From contig JAKAIE010000036.1 in NCBI GenBank assembly GCA_021814475.1, positions 1 to 32,434 of the forward strand: 32,434 bases of DNA. The letters run 5' to 3'. Below the pieces are notes generated by a model, which worked only from the letters and a program-made list of their open reading frames with translations, was not told the DNA's origin and did no database searches. Below are positions 8,002 through 15,633 of the stretch, piece after piece (the first letter of the stretch is position 1; each line of letters opens with the position of its first letter). Origin of the DNA: Nitrospirota bacterium (GTDB lineage Bacteria; Nitrospirota; Thermodesulfovibrionia; Thermodesulfovibrionales; UBA6898). Made by a program: the position numbers and the translations under genes.

Positions 8002-8637
8002 TCAGCTTTCCCTTAGTTTTTCTTCTTCTTCCTGCAGGGTTTTGCATTCGATGCACATCGAGGTTACCGGCCTGACTTCCAGCCTCTTGATGTCGATCTC
8101 GTTGCCGCAGTCCTCGCAGATACCGAAGGTTCCGGAATCGATGCGTTCGATCGCCTCGTCTATCTTTTTCAGCAGTCTCTGTTCCCTGCCCCTCAGTCTC
8201 AGCATGAAGTTCCTGTCGGTCTCGGCAGTAGCCTGGTCACCGAGGTCCGGGAATATCGTCTGACCCGGAAGCTCATTAAGGGCGGATTCAGCCCCGCTCA
8301 ACAGGGCATTGCGCTGCCGTACCAAGTGCAGTTTGATCTTGAAGAGCCGCTCTTCCCGTTCGGTGAGCTTCTTTTTTGTCCTGGGAACGATCTTTTCCGC
8401 AGGCACCGGCTTTTCCGGTTTCGCAGTAACCGTGGCAGGCCTGGCAACGGACTTTGCCGTCGTCTTTCCCGCCGCGGTCTTCGGACGGTCTTTTCCGACC
8501 GATGCCGCGGTTTTCTGCTTTGGCGGCTTTACCGCAGAGACAGATTTATTTGTCGTCTTCCTGGTTGCAGCCGCAGCCGCAGGCTTTGCTGCCTTCGTTG
8601 ATTTCGATGTTTTTAATGGTTGTTTTTTCGATGCCAT
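8002..8637 (-). CDS. DksA/TraR-family zinc-finger protein with long Lys/Ala/Pro-rich N-terminal tail
   Basis: The 211-aa protein has two parts. Residues 1 to about 88 are a basic, low-complexity tail made of K-A-P-T words (KAAKPAAAAATRK, KTAAGKTTAK), very like histone-H1-type bacterial tails. Residues 89-211 are a DksA-like module: a long coiled-coil segment and a zinc finger with C174, C177, C195 and C198. In DksA the coiled coil enters the RNA polymerase secondary channel and acts with ppGpp; the acidic coiled-coil tip of true DksA is not clearly present here. The start ATG 8637 has AGGAG at good spacing and a matching promoter at 8663-8691; an in-frame extension to 8718 would cross that promoter and is rejected. 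The tail could bind DNA or RNA. Confidence 0.88.
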   Translation of the reverse strand: MASKKQPLKTSKSTKAAKPAAAAATRKTTNKSVSAVKPPKQKTAASVGKDRPKTAAGKTTAKSVARPATVTAKPEKPVPAEKIVPRTKKKLTEREERLFKIKLHLVRQRNALLSGAESALNELPGQTIFPDLGDQATAETDRNFMLRLRGREQRLLKKIDEAIERIDSGTFGICEDCGNEIDIKRLEVRPVTSMCIECKTLQEEEEKLRES

Positions 8638-8662
8638 GAGAACTCCTTTATTCAGTTCCTTT

Positions 8663-8691
8663 AAAATATCAGAGCCTCGAAAATTAGTCAA
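8663..8691 (-). promoter_or_regulatory. Sigma-70-type promoter of the dksA-like gene
   Basis: On the minus strand TTGACT (8686-8691) and TATTTT (8663-8668) are separated by exactly 17 nt. The start codon at 8637 and its ribosome site lie just downstream, giving a short leader of about 20 nt. Confidence 0.6.
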
Positions 8692-8813
8692 GAACAGTCT
8701 TGGGGGACTGACGTTCAAAAATTCTTCACGCCAGTTCTGTATTATAGAAATAGCAAAACGTGATAAAATGGAACGACGGTGAGAGCCGGGTTTCCTGTAG
8801 TTGCTGTGTCTCA

Positions 8814-8844
8814 GTCAATACGATATCATGCGATGTCGTCAATA
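8814..8844. promoter_or_regulatory. Candidate operator upstream of the metal-efflux operon
   Basis: The imperfect inverted repeat ACGATATC (8820-8827) - ATGC - GATGTCGT (8832-8839) pairs at 7 of 8 positions. It is flanked by two direct copies of GTCAATA at 8814-8820 and 8838-8844. The element lies 25-55 nt before the first gene of the efflux operon, where a metal-responsive regulator would be expected to bind. No regulator gene is adjacent, so this is suggestive only. Confidence 0.3.
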
Positions 8845-8868
8845 TATTGTTGAAAGGGAGAAGGGAAA

Positions 8869-9255
8869 ATGAAACGACTTGCAGTCATCGGGATGGTACT
8901 TCTGCTCATGGCGGGGCTGGCGTACGCGAAGGATTACGAGGTGAAGAAGAAGGCGGGGGCCTATGATGTCGTAGTGAGTATCGACAAAAATCCCCCCGTG
9001 GTGGGAGACAACAATGTCACGATCAGCATCAGTGATGCGGGCAGGGATGTGACTGATGCGAAGGTCATGGTAGATTACGGGATGCCGGCGATGCCGGGAA
9101 TGCCTGCCATGAACTACAAGGCCAATGCCGCGCTGAAGGGAACCAGTTATGCCGCTAAGATGAACCTTTCGATGTCCGGTCCGTGGAGTATCATCGTGAA
9201 GATTTCGCGGGGGGGGAAGACCTCCTCGATGAAATTCACCGTTGATGCAAAATAG
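8869..9255 (+). CDS. Small periplasmic YtkA-like protein, first gene of efflux operon
   Basis: The 128-aa protein has a clear Sec signal peptide (basic MKR, hydrophobic core, AYA cleavage site near residue 20). The mature part is a single immunoglobulin-like beta domain resembling YtkA/FixH-type domains (PPVVGDNNVTISISDA...SGPWSIIVKISRGGK). A methionine-rich stretch with Met 72, 75, 78 and 81 (GMPAMPGMPAMNY) could bind Cu(I) or Ag(I), as Met clusters do in periplasmic copper chaperones; this is inference. Such genes often precede CusABC/CzcABC-type operons. GGGAG (8856-8860) is the ribosome site. A terminator-like hairpin lies just after its stop codon. Confidence 0.8.
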   Translation: MKRLAVIGMVLLLMAGLAYAKDYEVKKKAGAYDVVVSIDKNPPVVGDNNVTISISDAGRDVTDAKVMVDYGMPAMPGMPAMNYKANAALKGTSYAAKMNLSMSGPWSIIVKISRGGKTSSMKFTVDAK

Positions 9256-9267
9256 CCTCCGCAGAGG

Positions 9268-9313
9268 AAAAAGCAGGATGGCAGGCGCAGCGCGCCTGCC
9301 CTCCTGCTTTTTC
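9268..9313 (+). terminator. Strong hairpin with U tract, overlapping the start of the TolC-type gene
   Basis: The outer arm AAAAAGCAGG (9268-9277) pairs perfectly with CCTGCTTTTT (9303-9312), and the inner arm GGCAGGCGC (9280-9288) with GCGCCTGCC (9292-9300), with a 3-nt AGC loop and one 2x2 internal loop. That makes 19 base pairs ending in a U run, the form of an intrinsic terminator. It starts 13 nt after the stop of the YtkA-like gene. The likely start codon of the next gene, ATG 9278-9280, lies inside the stem, so it may act as a terminator/attenuator, a translational lock, or both. Confidence 0.7.
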
Positions 9314-10642
9314 TACCGTTTTTTTACGATCGGCGTCTGTGTCGCCGTATTCTCTGTCGTCCTCGCAGGACGTTCCGTGGCCGGGCCGGTTGACCTGCAG
9401 TCCCTGATTGATGAAGCACTGAAGAACAGCCCTGAACTTCTGGCGGCCGAGTCACGGACAGAGGCCTCACAATACAGGATCCCTCAGGCCGGAAGCCTTG
9501 CGGATCCGATGTTCATGTTCGGTTATCAGAACGAGGGCTGGAAGCAGTATACCTACGGAAAGATGGAGGGCGCGCAGTGGATGTTCACAGCGTCGCAGAT
9601 GTTCCCCTATCCGGGGAAACTACCGCTCAGGGAAGAGATCGCCTCAAAAGACCATGAAGGCACGGTGACATCATACCGCCAGCTCAGGCTCAAAACGGTC
9701 GCCCGCATCAAGGAACTGTATTATGACCTCCTGGTTTCGTATAAGAATCTCGACCTTGTCATGGATAAAGACGTACTTCTTGGAAAGATCGAGGATGCTG
9801 CGCTCGCCCGGTATTCCGCCGGCATGGGCAGTCAGTCCGATGTCCTGATGGCGCAGACCGAAAAATATATGCTCAGGGAGAAGGAGGAGATGCTCAGGCA
9901 GAAGATCCAGTCTGTCGAGGCGATGCTGAACACGGCGGTCGGTCGCGAGAGCACCGCGCCGCTCGGCAGGCCGGAAGAGGCTGCATCTCCAGATATCCCC
10001 TTCAGCCTCGACAGGATGATAGCGGCCGCCTACCGGAATTCTCCGGAACTCAAGGCACGCGAGATCCTGGTGGCTGCAGCGGAGTCCCGCGTCAAACTGG
10101 CGGAGAGGGAATATTATCCGGATTTCACGGTGAACGCCGGCTACTTCAAGCGGGCGGGGGAATTCGCAGACATGTGGAGCCTGACGACGGCGATCAACAT
10201 ACCCCTTTACTACAAGAAGAAGCAGAGACAGGGGGTCCTCGAAGCCAAGGCGATGCTGGCCGAGTCCCGGCAGGAACTTGAGGCGGCGAAGCTGATGCTC
10301 TCCTCGTCGATCAGGGACAACTATTCTATGTATAAGGCTGCGGGAAACCTGATGGAGCTTTACCAAAGCGGCCTCATCCCCAAGGCCACTCAGGACATCG
10401 ACACCTCCCTGTCGTTGTATGCGGCCGGGAAGTCGGAGATCATGACGACGATAACGAAACTGAAGGCGCTGATCGATACAGAGACCCTCTATTGGACGCA
10501 GTTCGGTGAGCGTGAAAAGGCTGCGGCCCGTATGGGGGCACTGACCGCGGAAGATCTGCCCGGACCGGGGAAATCAGGGACCCGGGAGCCCGGGCTGGCA
10601 ACGGACGCTGCGCAGAAGCAGCAGGCGGGAGGACGGAAATGA
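9278..10642 (+). CDS. TolC-family outer membrane efflux protein (CusC/CzcC-like)
   Basis: The 454-aa protein has an N-terminal hydrophobic signal region (VCVAVFSVVLAGRSVAGPV) and the two-repeat, long-helix pattern of TolC-family channels (LQSLIDEALKNSPELLAAE; MIAAAYRNSPELKAREILVA). The segment QMFPYPGKL is typical of members paired with heavy-metal RND pumps. It would form the trimeric outer membrane duct for the adaptor and pump encoded downstream. Start choice: ATG 9278 has AGAGGA upstream but lies inside a hairpin; ATG 9245 in the same frame overlaps the previous gene and would bring an extra 11 residues. No usable start codon exists between the hairpin and the signal peptide. Its TGA overlaps the ATG of the adaptor gene. 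Confidence 0.88.
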   Translation: MAGAARLPSCFFYRFFTIGVCVAVFSVVLAGRSVAGPVDLQSLIDEALKNSPELLAAESRTEASQYRIPQAGSLADPMFMFGYQNEGWKQYTYGKMEGAQWMFTASQMFPYPGKLPLREEIASKDHEGTVTSYRQLRLKTVARIKELYYDLLVSYKNLDLVMDKDVLLGKIEDAALARYSAGMGSQSDVLMAQTEKYMLREKEEMLRQKIQSVEAMLNTAVGRESTAPLGRPEEAASPDIPFSLDRMIAAAYRNSPELKAREILVAAAESRVKLAEREYYPDFTVNAGYFKRAGEFADMWSLTTAINIPLYYKKKQRQGVLEAKAMLAESRQELEAAKLMLSSSIRDNYSMYKAAGNLMELYQSGLIPKATQDIDTSLSLYAAGKSEIMTTITKLKALIDTETLYWTQFGEREKAAARMGALTAEDLPGPGKSGTREPGLATDAAQKQQAGGRK

Positions 10643-11829
10643 CTAAGAAGTATCTTGTGATCGCTGCCCTGATCCTCGTCGCGGGTGTTGCGGTGTATCT
10701 GCTGAAGGCAGGAAAGGCCGGTCATCCGGCAACAGGAGCGGGGGCTGCAGGGAGTCCGTCGCCGTCTGCCTCTGCTGCACCCGCAGCCGAGAAGCCTGTC
10801 GTCGAGATCTCTTCGGACAGCCAGCAGATGATCGGGGTGAAGACGGTTGCTGCCGAGGTGAAACCGCTCAGCAAGACAATCAGGGCGGTAGGGCGTATCG
10901 ACTACGACGAGCGCAGGGTGGCAACGGTCAATACAAAATACGAAGGATGGATCGAGAAGCTCTATGTCGACTATACGGGGAAGCCGGTGAAAAAGGGTGA
11001 GCCCCTAGCCGAGTTTTACAGCCCTGAGCTGTATGCAACGCAGCAGGAGCTCATCAATGCCGTCAAGTGGAGGCAGTCGGGCGGACACGAGACCTCGCGG
11101 GCCGGAGGGGGCCGCGACATCAATGTCATGCTGCGGAAGGACGCCGAGTCGCTTGTCTCTGCCGCACGACAGAGGTTAAGGCTGTGGGACCTGACCGACG
11201 AGCAGATCAGAAAGATCGAGGAGACCGGAAAACCGATCCGGACGATCACGCTCTTCAGCCCGGTCAGCGGCTATGTGACGCAGAAGGCCGCGCTCCAGGG
11301 CATGAGGGTCATGCCGGGGGAGAAGCTCTTCGACATCGTCGATCTCTCTACTGTATGGGTGATGGCGGATGTGGATGAATACGACATCCCCTTTGTCAGG
11401 GAAGGCCAGACTGCTGCGATCAGCCTCAGCTACATCCCGGGGAAAGAATTTATGTCGAGGATCGAATATGTGTATCCGACCCTCTCGGGAGAGACAAAGA
11501 CGGCAAAGGTCCGCTTTTCCCTCCCGAACCGGGGGGCGAAGCTTAAGCCCCAGATGTTTACGGACGTCGCACTGAAGGTCGGTCTCGGCAACAGACTTGT
11601 CGTTCCTGAAGAGGCGGTGATGGATACCGGCATCAGGCAGGTCGTCTATGTGGATACCGGAGAAGAGAGTTTCGAGCCCCGGGAGGTGATGACCGGCGTG
11701 AGGGCGGACGGGCTGGTCGAGGTGACAAGGGGACTGAAGGCCGGGGAGAAGGTGGCTGCCACTGCGACGTTTCTGATCGACTCGGAGGCCCAGCTGAAGG
11801 GTGTGAAACCCCTCGGCCTGAAAAAATAA
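10639..11829 (+). CDS. RND efflux periplasmic adaptor subunit (CusB-like membrane fusion protein)
   Basis: The 396-aa protein has one N-terminal membrane segment (YLVIAALILVAGVAVYLL), a flexible Ala/Pro/Ser linker, then a membrane-fusion core: IRAVGRIDYDERRVATV, KYEGWIEKLYVDYTGKPVKKGEPL (barrel-sandwich/lipoyl-like), a helical hairpin (ELYATQQELINAVKW), and beta-barrel and membrane-proximal domains. These match CusB-type adaptors of heavy-metal efflux pumps, which link the inner membrane RND trimer to the outer membrane channel. The methionine-rich N-terminus of E. coli CusB is absent, and there is no C-terminal CusF-like domain, so the YtkA-like protein may be the metal chaperone here (inference). 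It overlaps the preceding gene by ATGA and is followed after 4 nt by the pump. Confidence 0.92.
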   Translation: MTKKYLVIAALILVAGVAVYLLKAGKAGHPATGAGAAGSPSPSASAAPAAEKPVVEISSDSQQMIGVKTVAAEVKPLSKTIRAVGRIDYDERRVATVNTKYEGWIEKLYVDYTGKPVKKGEPLAEFYSPELYATQQELINAVKWRQSGGHETSRAGGGRDINVMLRKDAESLVSAARQRLRLWDLTDEQIRKIEETGKPIRTITLFSPVSGYVTQKAALQGMRVMPGEKLFDIVDLSTVWVMADVDEYDIPFVREGQTAAISLSYIPGKEFMSRIEYVYPTLSGETKTAKVRFSLPNRGAKLKPQMFTDVALKVGLGNRLVVPEEAVMDTGIRQVVYVDTGEESFEPREVMTGVRADGLVEVTRGLKAGEKVAATATFLIDSEAQLKGVKPLGLKK

Positions 11830-11833
11830 GATA

Positions 11834-14800
11834 GTGATCGAAAGGATAATCGAATACAGCGCAAGGAACAAATTCATCGTCTTTCTCTTTGTGGTCTGTC
11901 TTTCGATATGGGGATACTGGTCTCTGAAGCATATCCCCCTCGACGCCATTCCCGACCTGAGCGACACGCAGGTCATCATCTATACCGACTGGGCCGGCAA
12001 GAGTCCTGATCTTGTCGAAGACCAGATAACCTATCCGATCACCTCGACACTCCTGGCAGCCCCGAAGGTCCAGGCAGTCCGGGGCTTTTCCTTCTTCGGC
12101 AGCTCCTTCATCTATGTCATCTTCGAAGAAGGGACGGACATCTACTGGGCGAGGAGCAGGGTGCTTGAGTACCTGCAGTCTGTCAGGAACAAGATCCCCG
12201 CGGAGGTGAATCCGACCCTCGGTCCTGACGCGACGAGCGTCGGGTGGGGGTTTTCGTATGCGATCCTCGACAGCAGCGGCAAGCATAACCTGGGCGAGAT
12301 CCGTTCTGTTCAGGATTTCAACGTTAAGCTCGCCCTAGAAAGCGTGCCGGGCGTTTCCCAGGTGGCCAGTATAGGTGGTTTCGTCAAGCAGTACCAAGTA
12401 ACAGTCGACCCCAACAGACTTCGGGCCTATAACATGCCCCTCACCACGGTCATGGACGCGATCCGGAAGAGCAACAAGGATGTCGAGGGAAGGGTGCTCG
12501 AGTTTTCGGGCGCCGAGTATATGGTCCGCGGGCGCGGCTATATAAAGAACGTCGACGACATCAGGAATATCGCCGTCGGCTCTAACCGGTCGGGGACGCC
12601 GATCCTGCTGAGGGACATCGGAGAGGTGCGGATAGGTCCCGATATCCGACGCGGGCTGGCAGACCTGGACGGCAGGGGCGAGGTGGCCGGAGGCATCGTG
12701 GTCGTCCGGTTCGGGGAGAATGTCCTGAACGTGATCGACCGGGTGAAAGAGAAGATCCGCGAGATAGAGCCGAGCCTGCCTCAGGGCATGAAGATTGTGG
12801 TCACCTATGACAGGTCGGACCTGATCCACCGCGCGATCGACACCCTCAAGGAAGAGATCGTGAAGCTCTCGATTGCGGTGAGCGTCGTCTGCATCGTCTT
12901 TCTCTTCCACCTGCCGAGTGCGCTCGTCGTGATCCTGACCCTCCCTCTGGCGATCATCATCTCGTTCATCTGCATGAACTACCTTGGCGTCACCTCCAAC
13001 GTGATGAGCCTCAGCGGCATCGCGATCGCGATAGGGGCGATGGTCGACGCCTCGATTATCATGGTGGAGAACGCCCATAAGAAGCTGGAGGAGTGGGAAT
13101 GTGAAAAAAGCGCGGGAGTCTGCACCAGGGACAGGATTACTGCTATCATACAGGCCGCCCAGGAAGTGGGGCCTTCCCTCTTCTTCTCTCTGCTGGTCAT
13201 TTCTGTCGGATTTCTCCCTGTCTTCACCCTTCAGGAACAGGCCGGCAGGCTCTTCAAGCCTCTTGCCTATACCAAGACCTTTGCGATGCTCTTCGCCTCC
13301 TTCCTCGCAATAACTCTGACGCCGGTGCTGATGACGCTGTTTATACGGGGGAAGATGAAGCCCGAGGAATCGAATCCGATTGTGCGAATCCTCGGAAAGA
13401 TCTATCGTCCGAGGGTTGCATTTGCACTCAAATATAAATGGTTTGTGGTTCTTGGCGCGATAATAATCATGGCCTGTACTATTTATCCTGTCAGTAGGCT
13501 GGGTTCGGAGTTCATGCCGCCTCTTTATGAAGGCACGCTCTTTTATATGCCGGTCACGGTGCCCGGGGCCTCGGTATCCGAGTCGTCTTCTCTGCTGCGG
13601 CTGCAGGACAAATTGTTGAAGGGCATACCGGAGGTCGAGCAGGTATTCGGCAAGGCCGGCAGGGCTGACACCGCGACGGACCCCGCCCCCATGGAGATGT
13701 TCGAGACGGTGATTAACCTGAAGCCCGAGTCGCAGTGGAGGAAGGGCATGGACGTCGAGAAACTGAAAAATGAGATGAACGACGTCCTTTCGATCCCCGG
13801 CGTGGCGAATTCGTTCACCATGCCGATTAAGGCGCGCATCGATATGCTCTCGACGGGAATCAGGACACCTGTTGGCATCAAGATCATGGGGCCGAGACTC
13901 GACCAGATAGACCGCATAGGCACTGAGATCGAAAAGGCTATCAAGGATATAAAGGGGACCCGGAGTGTCTATGCGGAACGCGTCACCACCGGATATTTTC
14001 TGGACATAAAGGTCAACCGGGAGGCTGCGGCGAGATACGGCCTGACCGTCGGTGCTGTCGAGGATATCATCGAGTCTGCGGCGGGCGGCATGAACCTGAC
14101 AACGACGATTGAAGGCCGCGAGCGCTACCCCGTGAATCTCAGGTACGCCAGGGAGTTGAGGAACGACCCCGAGAAGCTCAGGCAGATCCTGGTTCCGGTG
14201 GCGATGGGCTCCAAATCGACCGAAGGCTCCGGCATGTCCGGCAGTGTGCAGAGTGATACGCCGGTCATCCAGGTACCGCTCGGTGAACTCGCCGAGATAA
14301 AGATCGTCAGGGGGCCTTCAATGATCAAGAGCGAGGAGGGTCTTCTTGCGGCGTATGTGTATATCGATTTTTCCGGCCGGGACGTCGGAGGATATGTGGC
14401 CGACGCGAAGAAGAAGGTCGATGCCGTCAAGGTTCCGACGGGGTACAGGCTGCAGTGGAGTGGCGAGTACGAGTATATGGTCAAGACGGAGCAGCGGCTG
14501 AAGATCGTGATCCCTCTGACCCTGATCATCATCTTCGTGCTGCTCTATCTGAACACGGGCTCTGTCACCAAGACGATGATCGTGCTCCTGGCCGTGCCAT
14601 TTTCGCTCGTCGGGTCGTTCTGGTTTCTCTGGTACCTGAATTACAATATGAGTATCGCGGTCTGGGTAGGCATGATTGCGCTTGCGGGTCTGGATGCGGA
14701 GACCGGCGTTGTCATGCTGCTGTATCTCGACCTCGCGTACGATCAGTGGGTAAGAGAGGGCAGGATGAATACGGTTGAGGACCTGAAGGAATCGATCATG

Positions 14801-15031
14801 CACGGTGCGGTCAAGAGGATCAGGCCGAAACTCATGACCGTCGGGGTGATCCTTGCCGGTCTGATCCCGATCATGTTCAGCCACGGCGCGGGAGCTGACG
14901 TGATGAAGCGGATCGCCGCCCCGATGATCGGGGGCGTCGTCACCTCCGAGATACTGGAGCTGACAATCTATCCCGCGATCTACCTGATCTGGAAGAGCCG
15001 GGAGTTAAGAAAAAAACCGGTTGAGGCATAA
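11834..15031 (+). CDS. Heavy-metal efflux RND transporter (CusA/CzcA family)
   Basis: At 1065 aa this is a full-length heavy-metal RND pump with 12 membrane segments and two large periplasmic loops. The TM4 region GAMVDASIIMVENAHKKLEEW carries the proton-relay acidic residues D405 and E412. Several segments follow CusA rather than CzcA: EGTLFYMPVTVPGAS, APMEMFETVINLKP, ARIDMLSTGIRTPVGIKI and AAGGMNLTTTIEGRERYP, which include methionines near those CusA uses for Cu(I)/Ag(I). Monovalent copper or silver is therefore the most likely substrate, but this is inferred from motif resemblance. The start is GTG 11834, four nt after the adaptor stop. An insertion near 14215-14255 (a Gly/Ser-rich stretch) lengthens a periplasmic loop. 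A T9 run follows the gene. Confidence 0.93.
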   Translation: MIERIIEYSARNKFIVFLFVVCLSIWGYWSLKHIPLDAIPDLSDTQVIIYTDWAGKSPDLVEDQITYPITSTLLAAPKVQAVRGFSFFGSSFIYVIFEEGTDIYWARSRVLEYLQSVRNKIPAEVNPTLGPDATSVGWGFSYAILDSSGKHNLGEIRSVQDFNVKLALESVPGVSQVASIGGFVKQYQVTVDPNRLRAYNMPLTTVMDAIRKSNKDVEGRVLEFSGAEYMVRGRGYIKNVDDIRNIAVGSNRSGTPILLRDIGEVRIGPDIRRGLADLDGRGEVAGGIVVVRFGENVLNVIDRVKEKIREIEPSLPQGMKIVVTYDRSDLIHRAIDTLKEEIVKLSIAVSVVCIVFLFHLPSALVVILTLPLAIIISFICMNYLGVTSNVMSLSGIAIAIGAMVDASIIMVENAHKKLEEWECEKSAGVCTRDRITAIIQAAQEVGPSLFFSLLVISVGFLPVFTLQEQAGRLFKPLAYTKTFAMLFASFLAITLTPVLMTLFIRGKMKPEESNPIVRILGKIYRPRVAFALKYKWFVVLGAIIIMACTIYPVSRLGSEFMPPLYEGTLFYMPVTVPGASVSESSSLLRLQDKLLKGIPEVEQVFGKAGRADTATDPAPMEMFETVINLKPESQWRKGMDVEKLKNEMNDVLSIPGVANSFTMPIKARIDMLSTGIRTPVGIKIMGPRLDQIDRIGTEIEKAIKDIKGTRSVYAERVTTGYFLDIKVNREAAARYGLTVGAVEDIIESAAGGMNLTTTIEGRERYPVNLRYARELRNDPEKLRQILVPVAMGSKSTEGSGMSGSVQSDTPVIQVPLGELAEIKIVRGPSMIKSEEGLLAAYVYIDFSGRDVGGYVADAKKKVDAVKVPTGYRLQWSGEYEYMVKTEQRLKIVIPLTLIIIFVLLYLNTGSVTKTMIVLLAVPFSLVGSFWFLWYLNYNMSIAVWVGMIALAGLDAETGVVMLLYLDLAYDQWVREGRMNTVEDLKESIMHGAVKRIRPKLMTVGVILAGLIPIMFSHGAGADVMKRIAAPMIGGVVTSEILELTIYPAIYLIWKSRELRKKPVEA

Positions 15032-15032
15032 G

Positions 15033-15057
15033 GCCGTATAATAGGCGCTTTTTTTTT
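15033..15057 (+). terminator. Possible weak terminator after the efflux operon
   Basis: A run of nine T (15049-15057) follows a short, poor stem (GCC 15033-15035 with GGC 15044-15046). The T run is persuasive but the hairpin is not, so confidence is low. Confidence 0.35.
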
Positions 15058-15140
15058 CGATAACGGCCGACTACCTTTCCCCAGGTGGGTTCGTCGGGTC
15101 TTCGCAGGTTAATTTTCCCCTTCTAAGCACCCCAAAAAGG

Positions 15141-15149
15141 TGATATACT
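15141..15149 (+). promoter_or_regulatory. Extended -10 promoter element of the HIT gene
   Basis: TGATATACT has the TGn extension followed by TATACT (15144-15149), 32 nt before the GTG start. No good -35 box is visible, as is common for extended -10 promoters. Confidence 0.45.
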
Positions 15150-15181
15150 GAAAACAAAATCATCTGCTTGGAGCGTGCGAC

Positions 15182-15553
15182 GTGGACGGCTGCCCTTTTT
15201 GTGCAATTCCTGCGGGAGAGATCCTCGATGAGAATGAATATGCTGTTGCGGTGAGGGACGGCTTTCCGGTGACCGAGGGACATACCCTTATCATTACGAA
15301 GCGGCATGTCGACGACTATTTCAAGTTGTCGAAAGAGGAAAAAGTGGAGACCCTCGACTTGCTCGAAAAGATGAAGAGGGCGATAGACGACAAATACAGT
15401 CCCTGCGGGTACAATGTGGGTATGAACATCGGGGAGGCTGCGGGGCAGAGGATTCAGCATGTCCATATCCACCTTATTCCGAGGATTGCGGGCGATGCCG
15501 TACCCCCCAGAGGCAGCGTCAAGGGAGTGATACGGCACAAAATGACGTATTGA
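15182..15553 (+). CDS. HIT family nucleotide-binding/hydrolase protein
   Basis: The 123-aa protein is a single HIT domain. The active-site triad HVHIHLIPR (H93, H95, H97) is intact, and the N-terminal CPFC (C4, C7) matches the zinc site of Hint/PKCI-type members. These proteins hydrolyse nucleoside phosphoramidates or related adenylates; the physiological substrate is usually unknown. GTG 15182 is chosen since TGGAG lies about 8 nt before it and the protein begins with the canonical zinc-site segment. It has its own promoter and is followed by a hairpin and the AOR gene. Confidence 0.92.
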   Translation: MDGCPFCAIPAGEILDENEYAVAVRDGFPVTEGHTLIITKRHVDDYFKLSKEEKVETLDLLEKMKRAIDDKYSPCGYNVGMNIGEAAGQRIQHVHIHLIPRIAGDAVPPRGSVKGVIRHKMTY

Positions 15554-15571
15554 GAGACCGAAGGCGGTCTC
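15554..15571 (+). other. Hairpin between HIT and AOR genes
   Basis: GAGACCG (15554-15560) pairs perfectly with CGGTCTC (15565-15571) across the loop AAGG, one nt after the HIT stop codon. No T run follows. It may be a 3'-end stabiliser of the HIT mRNA or part of the leader of the AOR gene. Confidence 0.4.
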
Positions 15572-15599
15572 AGGGCTAACATGGTGAAGAGGGCTAACA
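15572..15599. repeat. Tandem direct repeat AGGGCTAACA upstream of AOR
   Basis: Two identical 10-mers, AGGGCTAACA, sit at 15572-15581 and 15590-15599 with an 18-nt period. They lie 35-60 nt before the AOR start codon. The second copy falls in a tiny frame ATG 15581 to TAA 15604 (7 codons). They could be a regulator binding site or a chance duplication. Confidence 0.35.
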
Positions 15600-15633
15600 G
15601 GTAATCCGAAAACTAGCTGAAGAGGAGGAACCG

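Noticed and set aside
12335-13078. 247-codon open frame antisense to the RND pump
   Set aside because: Composition is that of a shadow frame (rich in Asp, His, Arg) and the plus strand encodes a highly conserved pump.
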